DNA of 64,000 bases from the NCBI RefSeq assembly GCF_031143425.1, contig NC_090451.1:666996508-667060507 (forward strand). Reading direction: 5' to 3'. The notes beneath the pieces are model-generated. The model ran no database searches, was not told the origin of the DNA, and saw only the letters and a program-made list of their open reading frames with translations. Positions 36,925-46,690 of the stretch are shown in pieces. Positions within the stretch are counted from its first letter, which is position 1. Every line of letters starts with the position of its first letter. The DNA comes from Pleurodeles waltl. Taxonomy: Eukaryota; Chordata; Amphibia; Caudata; Salamandridae. Made by a program: the position numbers and the translations under genes.

Positions 36925-37610
36925 AACCGCAAGTCTGTTGACTCCCTGGGTTTTTTGGGAAGCCTTCAAAGCCATTCTACATGGTGAAATTATTAGCTAT
37001 GATAAGGGACAGTGTGGCTGGGTCCAACAGACGGTGACAGACTTAGAATCATGGAAGCATGATCTTGAGTGGCGAGATATAGCTACAGCAGAGGACTCAA
37101 TCCTGTGCGACTCCATAAAATGCAATCTTTGCTCAAACAAGAGCTCAAGCAGTAGGGCCGTGAGGCATGTTTGGCTGCCCTTAGCCGCATCTACCAATGG
37201 GGAGACAAGGCAAGCATTAGTTATGAGCTCTCCGCACCTCTGGAGACCCTATTGCCTATGAGTCTGATGTAGGGTACCATGAAACAGGAAGCGAGGCCAC
37301 AGCAGAGGCATTTGCTGCATACTGCAGGAGGCTCTATGGTCCCAATCCTGCTGGTACCCAAGCAGATCCTCACCAGTTTGTGGTAGACTTGCTTATGATG
37401 TTCTTACACCTGTCAGACCGCAAATCCCCGGAAGCGGAGGTCACCATCAAAGAATTAAGAGCAGCCCTTGCACAATTTCAGGCAGGAAAAGTGCTGGGGC
37501 ATTAGCAGCTTCCTGGTGGTGTTATATGGCTCCAGATGGGCCCACTGCTGTTACAACCCTTTAATGAAGCCTTGATGACCCCAGAATTAGCCCACTAGGG
37601 CGTGATTAAA
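36925..37610 (+). pseudogene. L1-like ORF2 linker and RT-start remnant
   Basis: Pieces in different frames match the LINE order: a WEAFKAILHGEIISY segment near 36955, an RIYQWGDKA segment near 37180, and IKELRAALAQFQAGKVLG near 37448-37500, which is the block before the RT palm where intact elements read GKAPGPDG. A stop follows at once, then a FNEALMTPELAH piece near 37560. The catalytic palm with its YxDD box is absent because the copy ends. This truncation at the 3' side is unusual, since LINEs normally lose their 5' end. Confidence 0.65.
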
Positions 37611-37619
37611 TATTTGTAC

Positions 37620-38055
37620 TTCAATTGATAAGTTGCTGACACTCATTAGTGCATTATGTGATTTGAGGTTATCATTGTAATCAAGTCAAACATTGGGAGT
37701 ATGCTATGCATTACACATCAGGATTTGTATGGTTGGTTGCACATAATTAACCAAATTTGAAATACTTTATATGACAGTTGTAATTGTTGCCAATATCCCG
37801 AGAACTGCATGGTTTGCAATGATGTGATTGGACTAAAAGTATGAGTAAATTAGTCAAAGATGGAGACTCTGAAAAAACTTTTCTCAGCACCTATTGACCA
37901 AGGTCTGTTGTCTGTTTCTACTTTTGTATTGCACAGTCACTTTAAAAATCACGACTGAGTATTGATTGTAGAACTTTACAATTGAATAAGGGTAGGATCA
38001 GAGAAATGCGTTGGGGTGCAGCTATTGCCAGAATAAATCACAAAGCACTTGAGAT
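37620..38055. other. Unassigned non-coding DNA
   Basis: AT-rich spacer between the LINE remnant and the microsatellite; nothing recognised. Confidence 0.4.
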
Positions 38056-38057
38056 AT

Positions 38058-38058
<1 letters not shown>

Positions 38059-38148
<90 letters not shown>
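38059..38148 (+). repeat. (GATA)n microsatellite, about 22 units
   Basis: Ninety bases of uninterrupted GATA. It abuts a LINE-type tail that continues to about 38235. The Ser-Ile-Tyr-Leu frames on the minus strand are artefacts of the repeat. Confidence 0.97.
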
Positions 38149-38150
<2 letters not shown>

Positions 38151-38240
38151 CCATTTTGCATTCCGGAGTAGCATGTTACTCACTGAAAAGTGCTTCAACA
38201 CCTCATCAGGGGTAGTAAGCACTATATTGGTTTAATTACA
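38149..38240 (+). repeat. LINE-type tail fragment shared with 60.5 kb
   Basis: Its reverse complement contains tagtgcttactaccc, a gaagcacttttc block and tgctactcc, matching 60508-60580 in order. Both end at an AT-rich or microsatellite tail, the usual end of L2/CR1-like elements. The neighbouring GATA array may have grown next to this tail. Confidence 0.6.
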
Positions 38241-38437
38241 ATTTACAAACCTTGGGATGCCAATATAGGCCCATATCACACAATACGCCTTATGTATTTG
38301 TTATGCAACATTATTTACCAATTGATTTTAGTATACTTTAGAAATGTTTAAAGCATTTGAGAGTCATCTGTATACTATCCATTGTTCCCCTAATATTGGA
38401 GTTATGCCTGTCATGTTTTGAGAAGAAAATTACTTAC

Positions 38438-38483
38438 TGTTAAGACACGAGACGTGGTTTCTTGTATTGACTTTTATTCACGA
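38438..38483 (-). repeat. Gypsy LTR 3' end fragment
   Basis: Begins tgttaagacacgagacg and runs to ttcacgataag. The minus strand therefore ends aataaaagtcaatacaag and then cttaaca, the form of an LTR end with a polyadenylation signal. The same sequence is found twice at 40052-40160. Here it is cut off by the palindromic element that starts at about 38484. Confidence 0.65.
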
Positions 38484-38854
38484 TAAGCCGTCGTCAATGC
38501 TTCAATGAGGCAGGTGCAGTAGCACCTGTGGGCAGTGACATGCGCGACGGGGCACTGCACGGGGGCCCCTGAGCACCCCTTCCGCCAGCCTTTCCCTGGT
38601 GGGTGAACCCGCCAGGGAAAGGCTGGGGGAAACAGAGATCATTATCCGGAGGGCAGCGCTGCTTGCAGCGCTGCCCTGTTGGATAATGATATCCGCCATA
38701 GTCAGGCTGCCTGTCGGCAGTAGCCTGGCGGTGGCAGAGGGCCGCCACAGGCAGCCCTCCATGTGTACATAATATGGCGGTTCAGACCGCCATGCCGGTG
38801 GTGGAGTTTACTGCTGCCATGGCGGTCTGAACCGCTGGGTTCATAATGAGCCCC
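38484..38854. mobile_element. Serial-hairpin, Harbinger-like element B (left-truncated)
   Basis: Shares with element A at 5024-5594 the landmarks cagtgac..gcgacgggg, tccgccagcctttcc, gccagggaaaggct, gagggcagcgct and the end ggtctgaaccg..ttcataatgag. Internal hairpins include gcagcgctgc, a ggcagcgctgctt pair flanking ttatcc/ggataa, and ggcggttcagaccgcc matched by ggcggtctgaaccgc at the right end. The left terminus matching that of A is missing. It lies between the gypsy LTR fragment and the gypsy internal region. Confidence 0.65.
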
Positions 38855-39188
38855 ACAGTCTCTCAATTACTTTGTTCTTTCCTTGATCCTCCTGCTAGGT
38901 CCTCTTACCACAATCTTGCTGCCACTGCACTCCTCTTTTACTTTACACAATTTGTGTTTCAGCCAAAGCCAAACCATTTTTCCTCAACCATTCATTCTTC
39001 TCCACATCTGTACACCTTGCCAACCTTCTTACATTCCACCAGATGCCATCCGATAACTTCACACTACTTCCCCTCACATCTGTCACACATCTTGGTTCTG
39101 ACAACTTAGATTCACCCTTCCTTGCAATATTTCCCGTGCTTACTCTCTCCCACGCTCCCTTTTCATACTCCTTTTGTTTCCTTTTAAT
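38855..39188 (-). other. Pyrimidine-rich spacer next to gypsy integrase
   Basis: Strongly CT-rich on the plus strand, so purine-rich on the coding strand of the neighbouring integrase. It probably belongs to the 3' end of the gypsy coding region and its polypurine-rich untranslated part. No intact motif. Confidence 0.35.
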
Positions 39189-40004
39189 TTAGCTATTGTG
39201 TCTTGATTCATACTGTTCTTGATATTTTCTCACCCTTTCACCAAAAATCTTGTGATTAATGTCACACCCTTTTTCACTGACCATCCATGCTGGTACCGCC
39301 ACAGTACACGGTACTCTTCCCTCCAAAAGCAAAAACTGCGTTTCCCCAGTCACACTATGTGGAGTGGTTCTGTAACTCCATAACATGTCTCTAACCTGAT
39401 TCCTCCAAGAGGAGTTGTTGAACATAGCTAATTGAATGTTTTCCCCCAACACTCGGTTAAATCGCTCAATCATTCCATTGCCCCTTGGATGATACACTGG
39501 CATCTTACAATGATTAATCCCCCACTTCCTGAGGAAATTTTCAAATTCAACAGACGTGAACTGTGGACCATTATCACTCCCTATTTCCCTAGGACATCCC
39601 TCCCCTCTAAGTATCTCTTCACAGAATGCTATCACATTACATGTTCTCACTTCTTTCACAAATGCCACTTCCGGCCATTTTTGAATAATAATCCATCATG
39701 ACTATGGCAAACCTGTCTGACCAGCCCAGACACTCGAACGGACCACATATATCAATTGCTACCCTCTCCCATGCCTTCCTTGGTAACTCCAATGATTTAA
39801 TGGCTTATTCTTGCAACACGTGTGATTTATCACTACATGTGCATGCAACACATTCCCTCACATATCTTTCAATCAGTATGTCCAGTCCTGGCCACCAAAA
39901 ATCCGCACGAGTCTTCCTTTTGCCGCCATGACCTTCATGCATCAATTTTAGCACTCTTTCTCTTAAACTATCAGGTACTACCAGTTTGTCACCCCTTCTC
40001 ACCA
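39189..40004 (-). pseudogene. Ty3/gypsy integrase, broken
   Basis: Integrase joins retrotransposon cDNA to host DNA. The N-terminal zinc domain is in the frame at 39805-40002, with HEGHG followed by CVAC, the HHCC pattern. A VAIDICGPF block after it carries the first catalytic Asp. The frame at 39189-39668 has SDNGPQF (Asp at residue 32) and IERFNR (Glu at residue 68), exactly the D-35-E spacing, then a typical WSYRTTPHS block. Two lesions separate the parts: an in-frame TAA at 39805-39807 and an extra A in the run near 39680. RT, RNase H and protease are missing. Read right to left, it begins at the inverted LTR ends near 40005. Confidence 0.85.
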
Positions 40005-40200
40005 GGAGATCAGTTGGTGAGAAGGACAGCTGGGCCAGCGTTCGTTACTTATCGTGAATAAAAGTCAATACAAGGAACCACGTCTTGTGTCTTAACAGTG
40101 GCTACTCCGGTGGGACACGAGACGTTGTTCCTTGCATTGACTTTTATTCACAATAAGAAGCAACCCCTGGCCCAGCTGTCCTCCTCACCAATCGATCTCC
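40005..40200. repeat. Tail-to-tail inverted pair of gypsy LTR ends
   Basis: The left arm (40005-40097) reads ggagatcagttggtgag to ttaaca. The right arm (40111-40200) is its reverse complement with scattered differences. The spacer is 13 bp. Each arm ends in a polyadenylation-like aataaaagtcaat followed by gtgtc and the LTR end, so two LTRs meet by their 3' ends. This is not the head-to-tail layout of a normal element and points to rearrangement or insertion of one copy beside another. Confidence 0.75.
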
Positions 40201-40301
40201 TTCCTCACTGGAATCTCCTGAGATTTGAGAAGTAGCAGCCCAGTTGCTGGGAGACAGCATGATTCCAGAGTGGTACAACATTCAACATAGAAGAATATAA
40301 C

Positions 40302-40489
40302 AGTTACTTGCCTGTAACTTTAGTTTTCCAGTTTTGGAATCTTTCACAGATTCACATGCTTGAATCATTCCCTGTCGTCGAGATGGGAGCCCCTGATATA
40401 TTTAACCAAGTAGTATTAACATATGTTTAAACCTAAAGGCCTTTACGCCCCTCAGTTTAACACTCTATCAGAGTCGTTTTAAGAAAAAA
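40302..40489. repeat. DIRS terminal inverted repeat with extension (element 3' end)
   Basis: Matches the reverse complement of 46687-46848 from ccagttttgg to ttttaagaaaaaa. The first 26 bases, agttacttgcctgtaac onward, are absent from the other terminus but do occur in the internal complementary region, so they belong to the element. Confidence 0.85.
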
Positions 40490-40651
40490 GGACCAAAATT
40501 CAGGGTCCACCAATCAGGCGACACCACCCTTTAGAACCTTCCTGAGAGCAGCTCAGCACCTCAAATTTTCTAAGCACAAGTACGTATAAGATATAAAAGA
40601 GAAAAGAGAGGTGAAGGTGAAGGTGAGCTTCTCCGGGGAGGTGGGCGCTTC

Positions 40652-40761
40652 GCATGTGAATCTATGAAAGATTCCAGTACTGGAGAACTAAAGTTACAGG
40701 TAAGTAACTAATTTTCTTACTCCAATATTGGAACTTTCATAGATTCACATGCTTGAATCAG
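40652..40761. repeat. DIRS internal complementary region
   Basis: Two opposed copies of terminal sequence meet here: gcatgtgaatctatgaaag..ccagtactgg..gttacaggtaagtaac, the complement of the extended end, followed by ctccaatattgg..ttcatagattcacatgc, matching the other end. In DIRS elements this region templates completion and joining of the two termini during circle formation. Confidence 0.85.
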
Positions 40762-41015
40762 AATAGTAAGCAGTATTGATGCACATTGTATTGCGCATCT
40801 ATATTGTTCGACACATACATTAATAGCATGTCAAAATACACCTATACATCAAAAATGAAATTCTAAACCTTATAGGCAACACTGTAATGAGAACTTAGCA
40901 TGTATTTCAAATGTCTTTGTTATAGGCAATGTGAATACCTCAAATAATGATGGTGGGATGAAAGATGTAGCTCACCTTCACTGGAAAAGATTCCTGAGGA
41001 CTGCTTGTCCCACCG

Positions 41016-41149
41016 CTACCTCTCCTTGAGATAATGCTTCCAAGCAGTAATGTCTAGTAAACGTATGGAAGCTCTTCCAAGTTGCTGCTCAACAAATGTC
41101 TTGAAGCGGTACACCTGCAAACAGTGCTGCTGAAGAGGAGACTGCCCAT
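41016..41149 (-). pseudogene. DIRS tyrosine recombinase, C-terminal piece
   Basis: The frame beyond the hAT insertion reads YGQSPLQQHCLQ and then ASIRLLDITAWKHYLKER, corresponding to the end of the recombinase catalytic domain, where an RHY-type segment carries the tyrosine nucleophile in this family. The HY pair in KHYL is the probable remnant. A frame change occurs before it. It is separated from the rest of the recombinase by 651 bp of hAT DNA. Confidence 0.7.
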
Positions 41150-41157
41150 ATTGAGTG

Positions 41158-41808
41158 CAGTGGCGGCCAACAGCTTTAGGAGAGAGGGGGGTGGGCGGGA
41201 AGCACACACACACTCATTCTTTCACACACACACACGGACGCACGCACATCCATTAACAACACTCATAACATTCAAACATGCACGCACGCACCAAACATTC
41301 ATTTTAAAAGATCACTCACACACACTTACCTTCAGCCTCGGAGGTCCCAGGAGGGTTGGGACTGCTGCCTTCCCTCATTGGCTGTCTAAGGCAGCAGTCC
41401 CAGCCTCGTCACAGAGTGGGATGGGGTCAGTGAGCCTGCTGACCCCTCCCCACTCTGTGACAAAGTGTCACTGATTGACACTCACCCTGGGCGCTTCAGG
41501 GCTTAAACCTGAAGCGCCCAGGTCGAAGTCAATGGGTGACGCTTTCCTCATCACCCGGGGGAGGGCTTCGAGGCACATTTGCTGAGCAGAGGAGGTCACG
41601 CCCATAGGAGCTGTGACCTCCTTAGCCCAGCAAAGTTCAGCTCAGGCAGCCAGGAGTCTGCTCAAATCACGCATGTCTGCTCCTGGCTGCCTGACCTGAA
41701 CATGAAGAGTGTCTGTCAGGCTGACCTTTGTTCCGTCTGACAGACACTCTTCATGAGAGGCAAAAAGGGGGGGGTGGCCCCTCCGTCCTAAAGGATGGGC
41801 CGCGTCTG
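41158..41808 (-). mobile_element. Hairpin-chain non-autonomous hAT, family 4, copy 2
   Basis: Same family as 29765-30558, in the opposite orientation. The left end is cagtggcggc; the right end, ggccgcgtctg, is a mutated gccgccactg. Flanking 8-mers attgagtg (41150-41157) and gttgagtg (41809-41816) agree at 7 of 8. It keeps the same chain of hairpins, but the arm pair around ggactgctgccttccct has lost part of its middle. The microsatellite portion (41205-41330) is shorter than in copy 1. It sits inside the DIRS recombinase. Confidence 0.9.
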
Positions 41809-41816
41809 GTTGAGTG

Positions 41817-42540
41817 TGCACGGACAGATGTTTGCTGAAGAGATCCATCTAGCAATGCTCTGTTTAGAGAGCGGTTGACCCCATCTGCGTGCGCTGAAAG
41901 CCAGAAATAGTTGGTTGGTTTTGTGAAATGGTTTAGTCCTGTCTAAATAGAATTTAATACATCTTTTAATGTCTAAAGAGTTTAATGCTTTCATTCGCGG
42001 AGTTGTAGGATTTGCAAAGAATGTCCTGAAAACTAAGGGCTCATTCAAATGAAAATTCGAAGGGACCGTTGGAATGAAACGCGGATTTGTGCGCACAATT
42101 ATTATATCCTTTTTAATCTGTAAAAACGGATCATGCATGGAAAGTGCTTGTGTCTCACTGACTCGCTTGGTTGATGTCAGGGCAATAAGGAAGGCAACTT
42201 TCTAGGAAAGGAATTTCGTAGAAGCTCTATGGATTGGCTCAAAAGGCTGCTTCATAAGTGGCACGAGAACAATATTTAAATTCCAGGAGGGAGGAGGAGG
42301 TCTGAATGGTGGAAACACTCTGAAAAGCCCTTTCAGAAATCATTTAATCAACCTAGAGGACCATAACGAAGGTGAAGAGTCTGGGCGTCTAAAAGACACA
42401 ATCGTCGCCAGGTGAACCTTTATGGAGGAATGCGCAAGCCCTGAGTGCGCTAAATGTAGCAAATAAGGTAATATCTGTTCCGGTGATGAAGGAAGAGGAT
42501 AAATTTGTTGCTGATGACACCACAAAAAAAACTTTTCCAC
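41817..42540 (-). pseudogene. DIRS tyrosine recombinase, N-terminal and central part
   Basis: The frame at 42340-42540 is a helical SAM-like N-terminal domain (LPYLLHLAHSGLAHSSIKVH). Downstream, at about 42150-42175, TKRVSE lies in an ALTSTKRVSETQAL block, the position of the first catalytic Arg. The frame at 41788-42138 continues with YLDRTKPF and LSKQSIARWIS. The enzyme would cut and join DNA to integrate a circular copy, doing the job an integrase does in LTR elements. The coding sequence is broken by a stop or shift near 42215 and by the hAT insertion at 41817. Confidence 0.85.
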
Positions 42541-42599
42541 TTACAGGAGTAAGTCTTGTTGGTGCTAATTGCTCTGGCTTTGGACAGAATATCTCCGCA

Positions 42600-43660
42600 C
42601 TCCTGCGGAAAGTTTAGATGTGCAAACTCACGGTGCTCAGGAGCCATGCTGATAACTGCATTGATTGAGGATTCGGATGTAAGATTTGTTTGTTGTTCGT
42701 TGTTAGCAGATGCAGAGATATTCTTAGTGAGATGCGAGGCTTCACTGACAGGAGAAGAAGCTCCTTGAACCAATATTGACGAGGCCAGTACGGGGCTATT
42801 AATGTTGGCGTGCATGGTTCTCTCTTCATCTTTATTAGGACTCTCAGGACCAAGGGAATTGGCGGAAAAGCTTATGCAAAGATTCCTGACCATGCTATGG
42901 AAAACGCATCCCCCTATGACCCCGCTTGGTGATGCCAGCTTGCGAAGTATCGGCATTTGGCATTTGACCAGCTGGCGAAGAGGTCGAGGTTGGGTGTTCC
43001 CCACTGAGAAAAAATGTGGTTGACCGTGCACTGGTCCAGTTCCCATTTGTGACATATTGATTTTTGCCTGCGGAGCGAGTCTGCTAACCTTATCTGGATG
43101 CCTGGAAAGTAAACTGCTGTGAGGAGGATGCCATGCTGTACAGCCCAGTTCCAAACCTCCTGAGCTTCCCTGGAGAGAGGAACAGATCTTGTGCCTTCTT
43201 GTTTGTTGAGGTAATGCATTGTAGTGGTGCTGTCTGTTCTTATTACCACTTCTGAACCAGCAATCTTTGGGAGGAAAGCCTGTAAAGCTAGACAGACCTC
43301 TTTGAGCTCTAGCAGATTGATGAGCATTGTTTGCCACTCCAGTGGCCACTTGCCACTTATCTGTAGGTCTTGTAAAAACGCTCCACAACCCTCCAGAGAG
43401 GCATCTGTTGAGATTGTCCACGGTGCTTGGCGATGAAGAAAAGACAGACTGATAGAAAGATGATGTTTCTGAGACCACCACACCAGAGCCTTGGTGATTG
43501 CTGGAGTCATTTTTATCTGATCTTCGAAGCTTCCTGAAACCTGGAGCCATTGCAGATTAATCTGCTCTTGCGGGGGCGCATTTTGAGTCTGCAGAGAGGA
43601 ACTAGAGATATGCATGAGGACATCATCCTCAATAAGGACTTTTACAGGCATACTGAAATG
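42600..43660 (-). pseudogene. DIRS RNase H and methyltransferase-like domains
   Basis: The 245-codon frame at 42914-43651 has an RNase H core: TISTDAS (Asp 83), LELKEV (Glu 115 or 118), VIRTDST (Asp 140) and RLADS (Asp 191). It runs into NLDLFAS (residues 221-227), the start of the DAM-like methyltransferase-type domain known downstream of RNase H in DIRS elements. A shift near 42880-42910 moves the continuation into the frame at 42614-42853, where LIAPYWPRQYWF is visible. RNase H removes the RNA of the hybrid; the role of the methyltransferase-like domain is unclear. The 366-codon frame on the same strand is an overlapping shadow. Confidence 0.85.
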
Positions 43661-43679
43661 TATTCTTTTCTTTGTATTG

Positions 43680-44660
43680 ATTATGCTAGAGATAGCAGTT
43701 TCTGTAGTCTTTCCACAGTGGGGCAGGCCATGGTGGATTGAGTGTCCAGTTTTGCCCCTATAAAAGTGATTTCTCCCAGTTGACAGTCAGGCCTAAGCTG
43801 CTGAGTAAGGCAATACACTATCTTGGTGACCTGCGTGCTGCCAGATAGGTGTCTGCTTTTATCAGCCAGTCGTCTAAGTATGGGAATATTTGATGTTTTC
43901 TCCTCCTGAGAAAGGCAGCTGACTTTAGGCCAAATGGAAGGACTCGAAATTGAAAATTGCTTCTGGCTACCATGAATCTCAGGTACTGTCTGTTGGCTGG
44001 GTAAATGGGTATGTGGATATACGCATCCTTTAGGTCTAGAGTAGACAAAAAGTCTCCCTGGTTCAACCGCAGAAGGATGTCCTGCAGGGTAATCATGTGG
44101 AAAGACTGTTTTCTCAATTAGGTGTTTAATTCTCTGAGGTCGAGGATCGGTCTCCAGTTCTTCCACTTTTTGCGAATGCAGAAGAATCTGGAGTAAAAAC
44201 CTTCTCCTCGCTGTGATGGAGGCACCCTTTTTATTGCGCCTTTGAGGAGCATTTTGTTGATCTCTCTCTTGAGTTGTTTTGGATACTTCGGGCAAGTTCG
44301 GCAACGAGGATAGGGAGGAGGCATTTGGTCAAACTCTAGTGTGTGTCCACACTTTATCAGCTGTAAGAACCACTTGTCCGATGTTATGGTGTGCCATTGC
44401 TAGAAAAACGAAGATATCTTTCCACCTAGAATTGGGGGGGAATGGTTGGGGGTAGCCGGAGCCTTGGAGGCATCATGCTCTGCGAGCCGAGTCTTTACTT
44501 GGACGAGCTGACTGTTCACTGGAGGCAGACCTGCTATACGCCGCTTGTGGCGGCTGTCTTTGGGTGTAATGTTGATGAAATTGCTGAGAGGAGGAAGGAA
44601 ATGACGGATATCTGAATTTCTGGTAGCCTCCCCTATAAGAAGGAATTCCATGCCCTCGTG
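43680..44660 (-). pseudogene. DIRS reverse transcriptase
   Basis: Palm and finger motifs are visible in one main frame: WRPILDLRELN near 44125-44160, FLSTLDLKDAYIHIPI (44010-44055), VLPFGLKSA near 43910-43940, and FPYLDDWLIK with the catalytic YLDD at 43869-43880. YLDD rather than YADD or YIDD is usual for DIRS-type RTs. Lesions include an in-frame TAA at 44118-44120 and a shift after 43830, beyond which the IGAKLDT block is in another frame. The upstream segment to about 44660 continues the pol N-terminus and overlaps the arginine- and glycine-rich end of gag. Confidence 0.88.
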
Positions 44661-46690
44661 TGGCTCGAAAGGAAGGCCTCCGAAACTGAAGTGCCCCCAA
44701 ACATCTTGCTGTGTCTGTCGGATTTAATCTACTGCAATATGCTTGCCAAACAGTGCTTGACCATCAAAAGGAAGATCTAGGATCTTATTCTGCACTTCCG
44801 GAAGGAACGATGTGGCCTTTAACCAACCTTGCCTTTGTAGGACAGCCGAACCTGCAAGTTGACGAAACGCAGTAGTGGCTATGTCCATTGCACAATCTAT
44901 TATCTCCGCCAATGCAAGTTCTCCCTTATGCAATTTCTTTTTAGCTTCTGATTTAAAGTCCTTCGGCAATTGATCAAGATATGGGGCGATGTCTGCCCAT
45001 AATTGTCTAGCATATCTGGCTAACACTGCCAGGGAGTTAGCCGCTCTTATAGTGAGACTAGACATTGATGGAAATCTCTTACCGATGTTGTCTAATCATC
45101 TGCCCACTTTGTCGGGAGGTGCAGAAATTTGAGCAGAGGGATTTTTGGATCTTCTCTGTGCTGCTTGTGTTACCACCAAATCAGGATGGGGGGTGACCAG
45201 TCAAGCATACTGGGGCATCTTCCGGTGCTTTGTACTTCTTATCCAAGCGAGGAAGTACTGCTGTGACTGTAGCAGGGTTTTGCATAACCTTCAAACCCTC
45301 CTCCCATATGTAACTGACCAGTGGTATGGAGCATACTGACTTTTGGAACAGTTCTTTAAATCATATAGAAAGCAATCAGTTTGCTTGGATGGCATTAGGA
45401 GTGCAAAACGCTTAGCTGCTCTTTTCAAAAGATAATGGAATCCTTCGATGTCATCTGGAGGTGAATCTACTTTTGGATGAGAAGGAGGAGCTGGAATAAT
45501 ATATTCATCCCACTCCAACTGGTTCTCGAGGAGCTCACCTTCCTCTTGTTCTCCCTCCGAAATGTCAGTGTCATGTGGTATGGTTATATCCGGTGTGGCC
45601 ACATTCGCTAGTGGCAGAGTGGTTGGCCTCTGATGTGGGGTGGTTACCCTTGAAACAGGCGATGAATGAGGTTGCCGATGCGCATGTTCTGGAGGTGGAA
45701 AGCGCCTACTCTGGTCGGCTAGCATCGCTCTGAGGTCAGATAGTAATGAGCTTGGCATATACACATCCTCCTGATATGGCTGATCCCCTGAGTAGTACTG
45801 TGGATCAGAAGTTTCGCCGTACTCCTGATCATCATCCTGATACTTCACGTTCAACTGTGAGGGACTGTGTGCTGTCCCAAATAGTCCCTCATCCGAGTCG
45901 GCGTCACTCTCCAAAAGATGTAATGGAATTAGAGGGGTTATCTTACTAGGAGAAGTATGCTCTGGAGTAATTCTTGCTGTTCCCTGACTTCTGCAGATTT
46001 TCTCCCTCATCGACGGCTTCATCGACGGTGGAGTCGTTGATGTTGTCCGCATGGAAATTTTAACCATTTACAGCTTCAATGTGAGAGTTACCATCAACGG
46101 GGTCGTCGACGATGAAGACAGCAATGAGGAGACCATGGTCACTGTCATCGACGATGACGATGTGCAGGTCTTTGTCGACGATGACGTCGTCAACGTTGTC
46201 CTTGTCGACAGTGGAAGGCTCGTCAGCGCGGTCGTTGACAGTATTAATGTAGAAACCGGTGGTGTAGTTTTTGCCAATGGTCTGTCAACCATAGGAGCAG
46301 AAGAAGGACTTTTAAAAGGTTCAGCAGACTTAGATGGAGGCACAGAAGATGGTTTTTTAGGCCTTTCGGAACTGCTGACATGTCCTCTTTCCCCTTTTGT
46401 GGAGGATTTGTGAGGTGATGAAGAAGGGCTGCGGCCTTTGTAAGACTCTGAGGTAGCCTTTTTGTGGGCCTTTCTTGGCTGCTCTGAGTAAGACTTGAAT
46501 GAGATCCAGGCCTCTTAGATGGCTTTCTGGTAGATGTGGAGGAATCATCGCTATCTGAATCAGAGACTGGGTTGTCTCTAGATTTAAGTTTCTGCAGCCA
46601 TATTGATAATCTGCCCTCTCTATCCTTCAGGGTCTTAGAAGAAAAGGTGCGACATACGTTGCAGTCCTTGGCTGAGTAGTCTGGGCTTTT
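44474..46690 (-). pseudogene. DIRS gag-like ORF1, broken
   Basis: The frame starts near the terminal repeat with a CNVC-containing segment (about 46645-46660) and an acidic-serine block, SDSDSDDSSTSTRKPS. It is then serine/threonine-rich to 46068, acidic and proline-rich (46067-45291), and helical at 44724-45065 (a LWADIAPYLDQLPKDFKSEA segment). It ends in an arginine-, glycine- and tyrosine-rich tail at 44473-44700. Breaks: a missing base in the A-run near 46460, an in-frame TAA at 46068-46070, and further stops between 45066 and 45293. The protein probably packages element RNA. The family is weakly conserved, so assignment rests mainly on position. Confidence 0.7.

Larger units (their letters stand above)
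35215..37615 (+). mobile_element. L1-like LINE, decayed and internally deleted
   Basis: A GC-rich 5' region (35215-36010) is followed by the start of an ORF1-like frame, then directly by ORF2 endonuclease-like sequence and the first part of an RT-proximal region. The element stops at about 37615, before the RT catalytic box, and no poly(A) tail is seen. Several stops and frame changes break every part. An L1 or Tx1-type clade fits the endonuclease and linker motifs. Confidence 0.75.

Noticed and set aside
38022..38222. Minus-strand frames with Ser-Ile-Tyr-Leu repeats
   Set aside because: Direct product of the GATA array.
42450..43550. 366-codon minus-strand frame as a host gene
   Set aside because: It overlaps the DIRS RNase H and methyltransferase-like region in another frame. 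The frame holding the RNase H catalytic residues is the 245-codon one; the long frame is an overlapping shadow plus part of the recombinase start.
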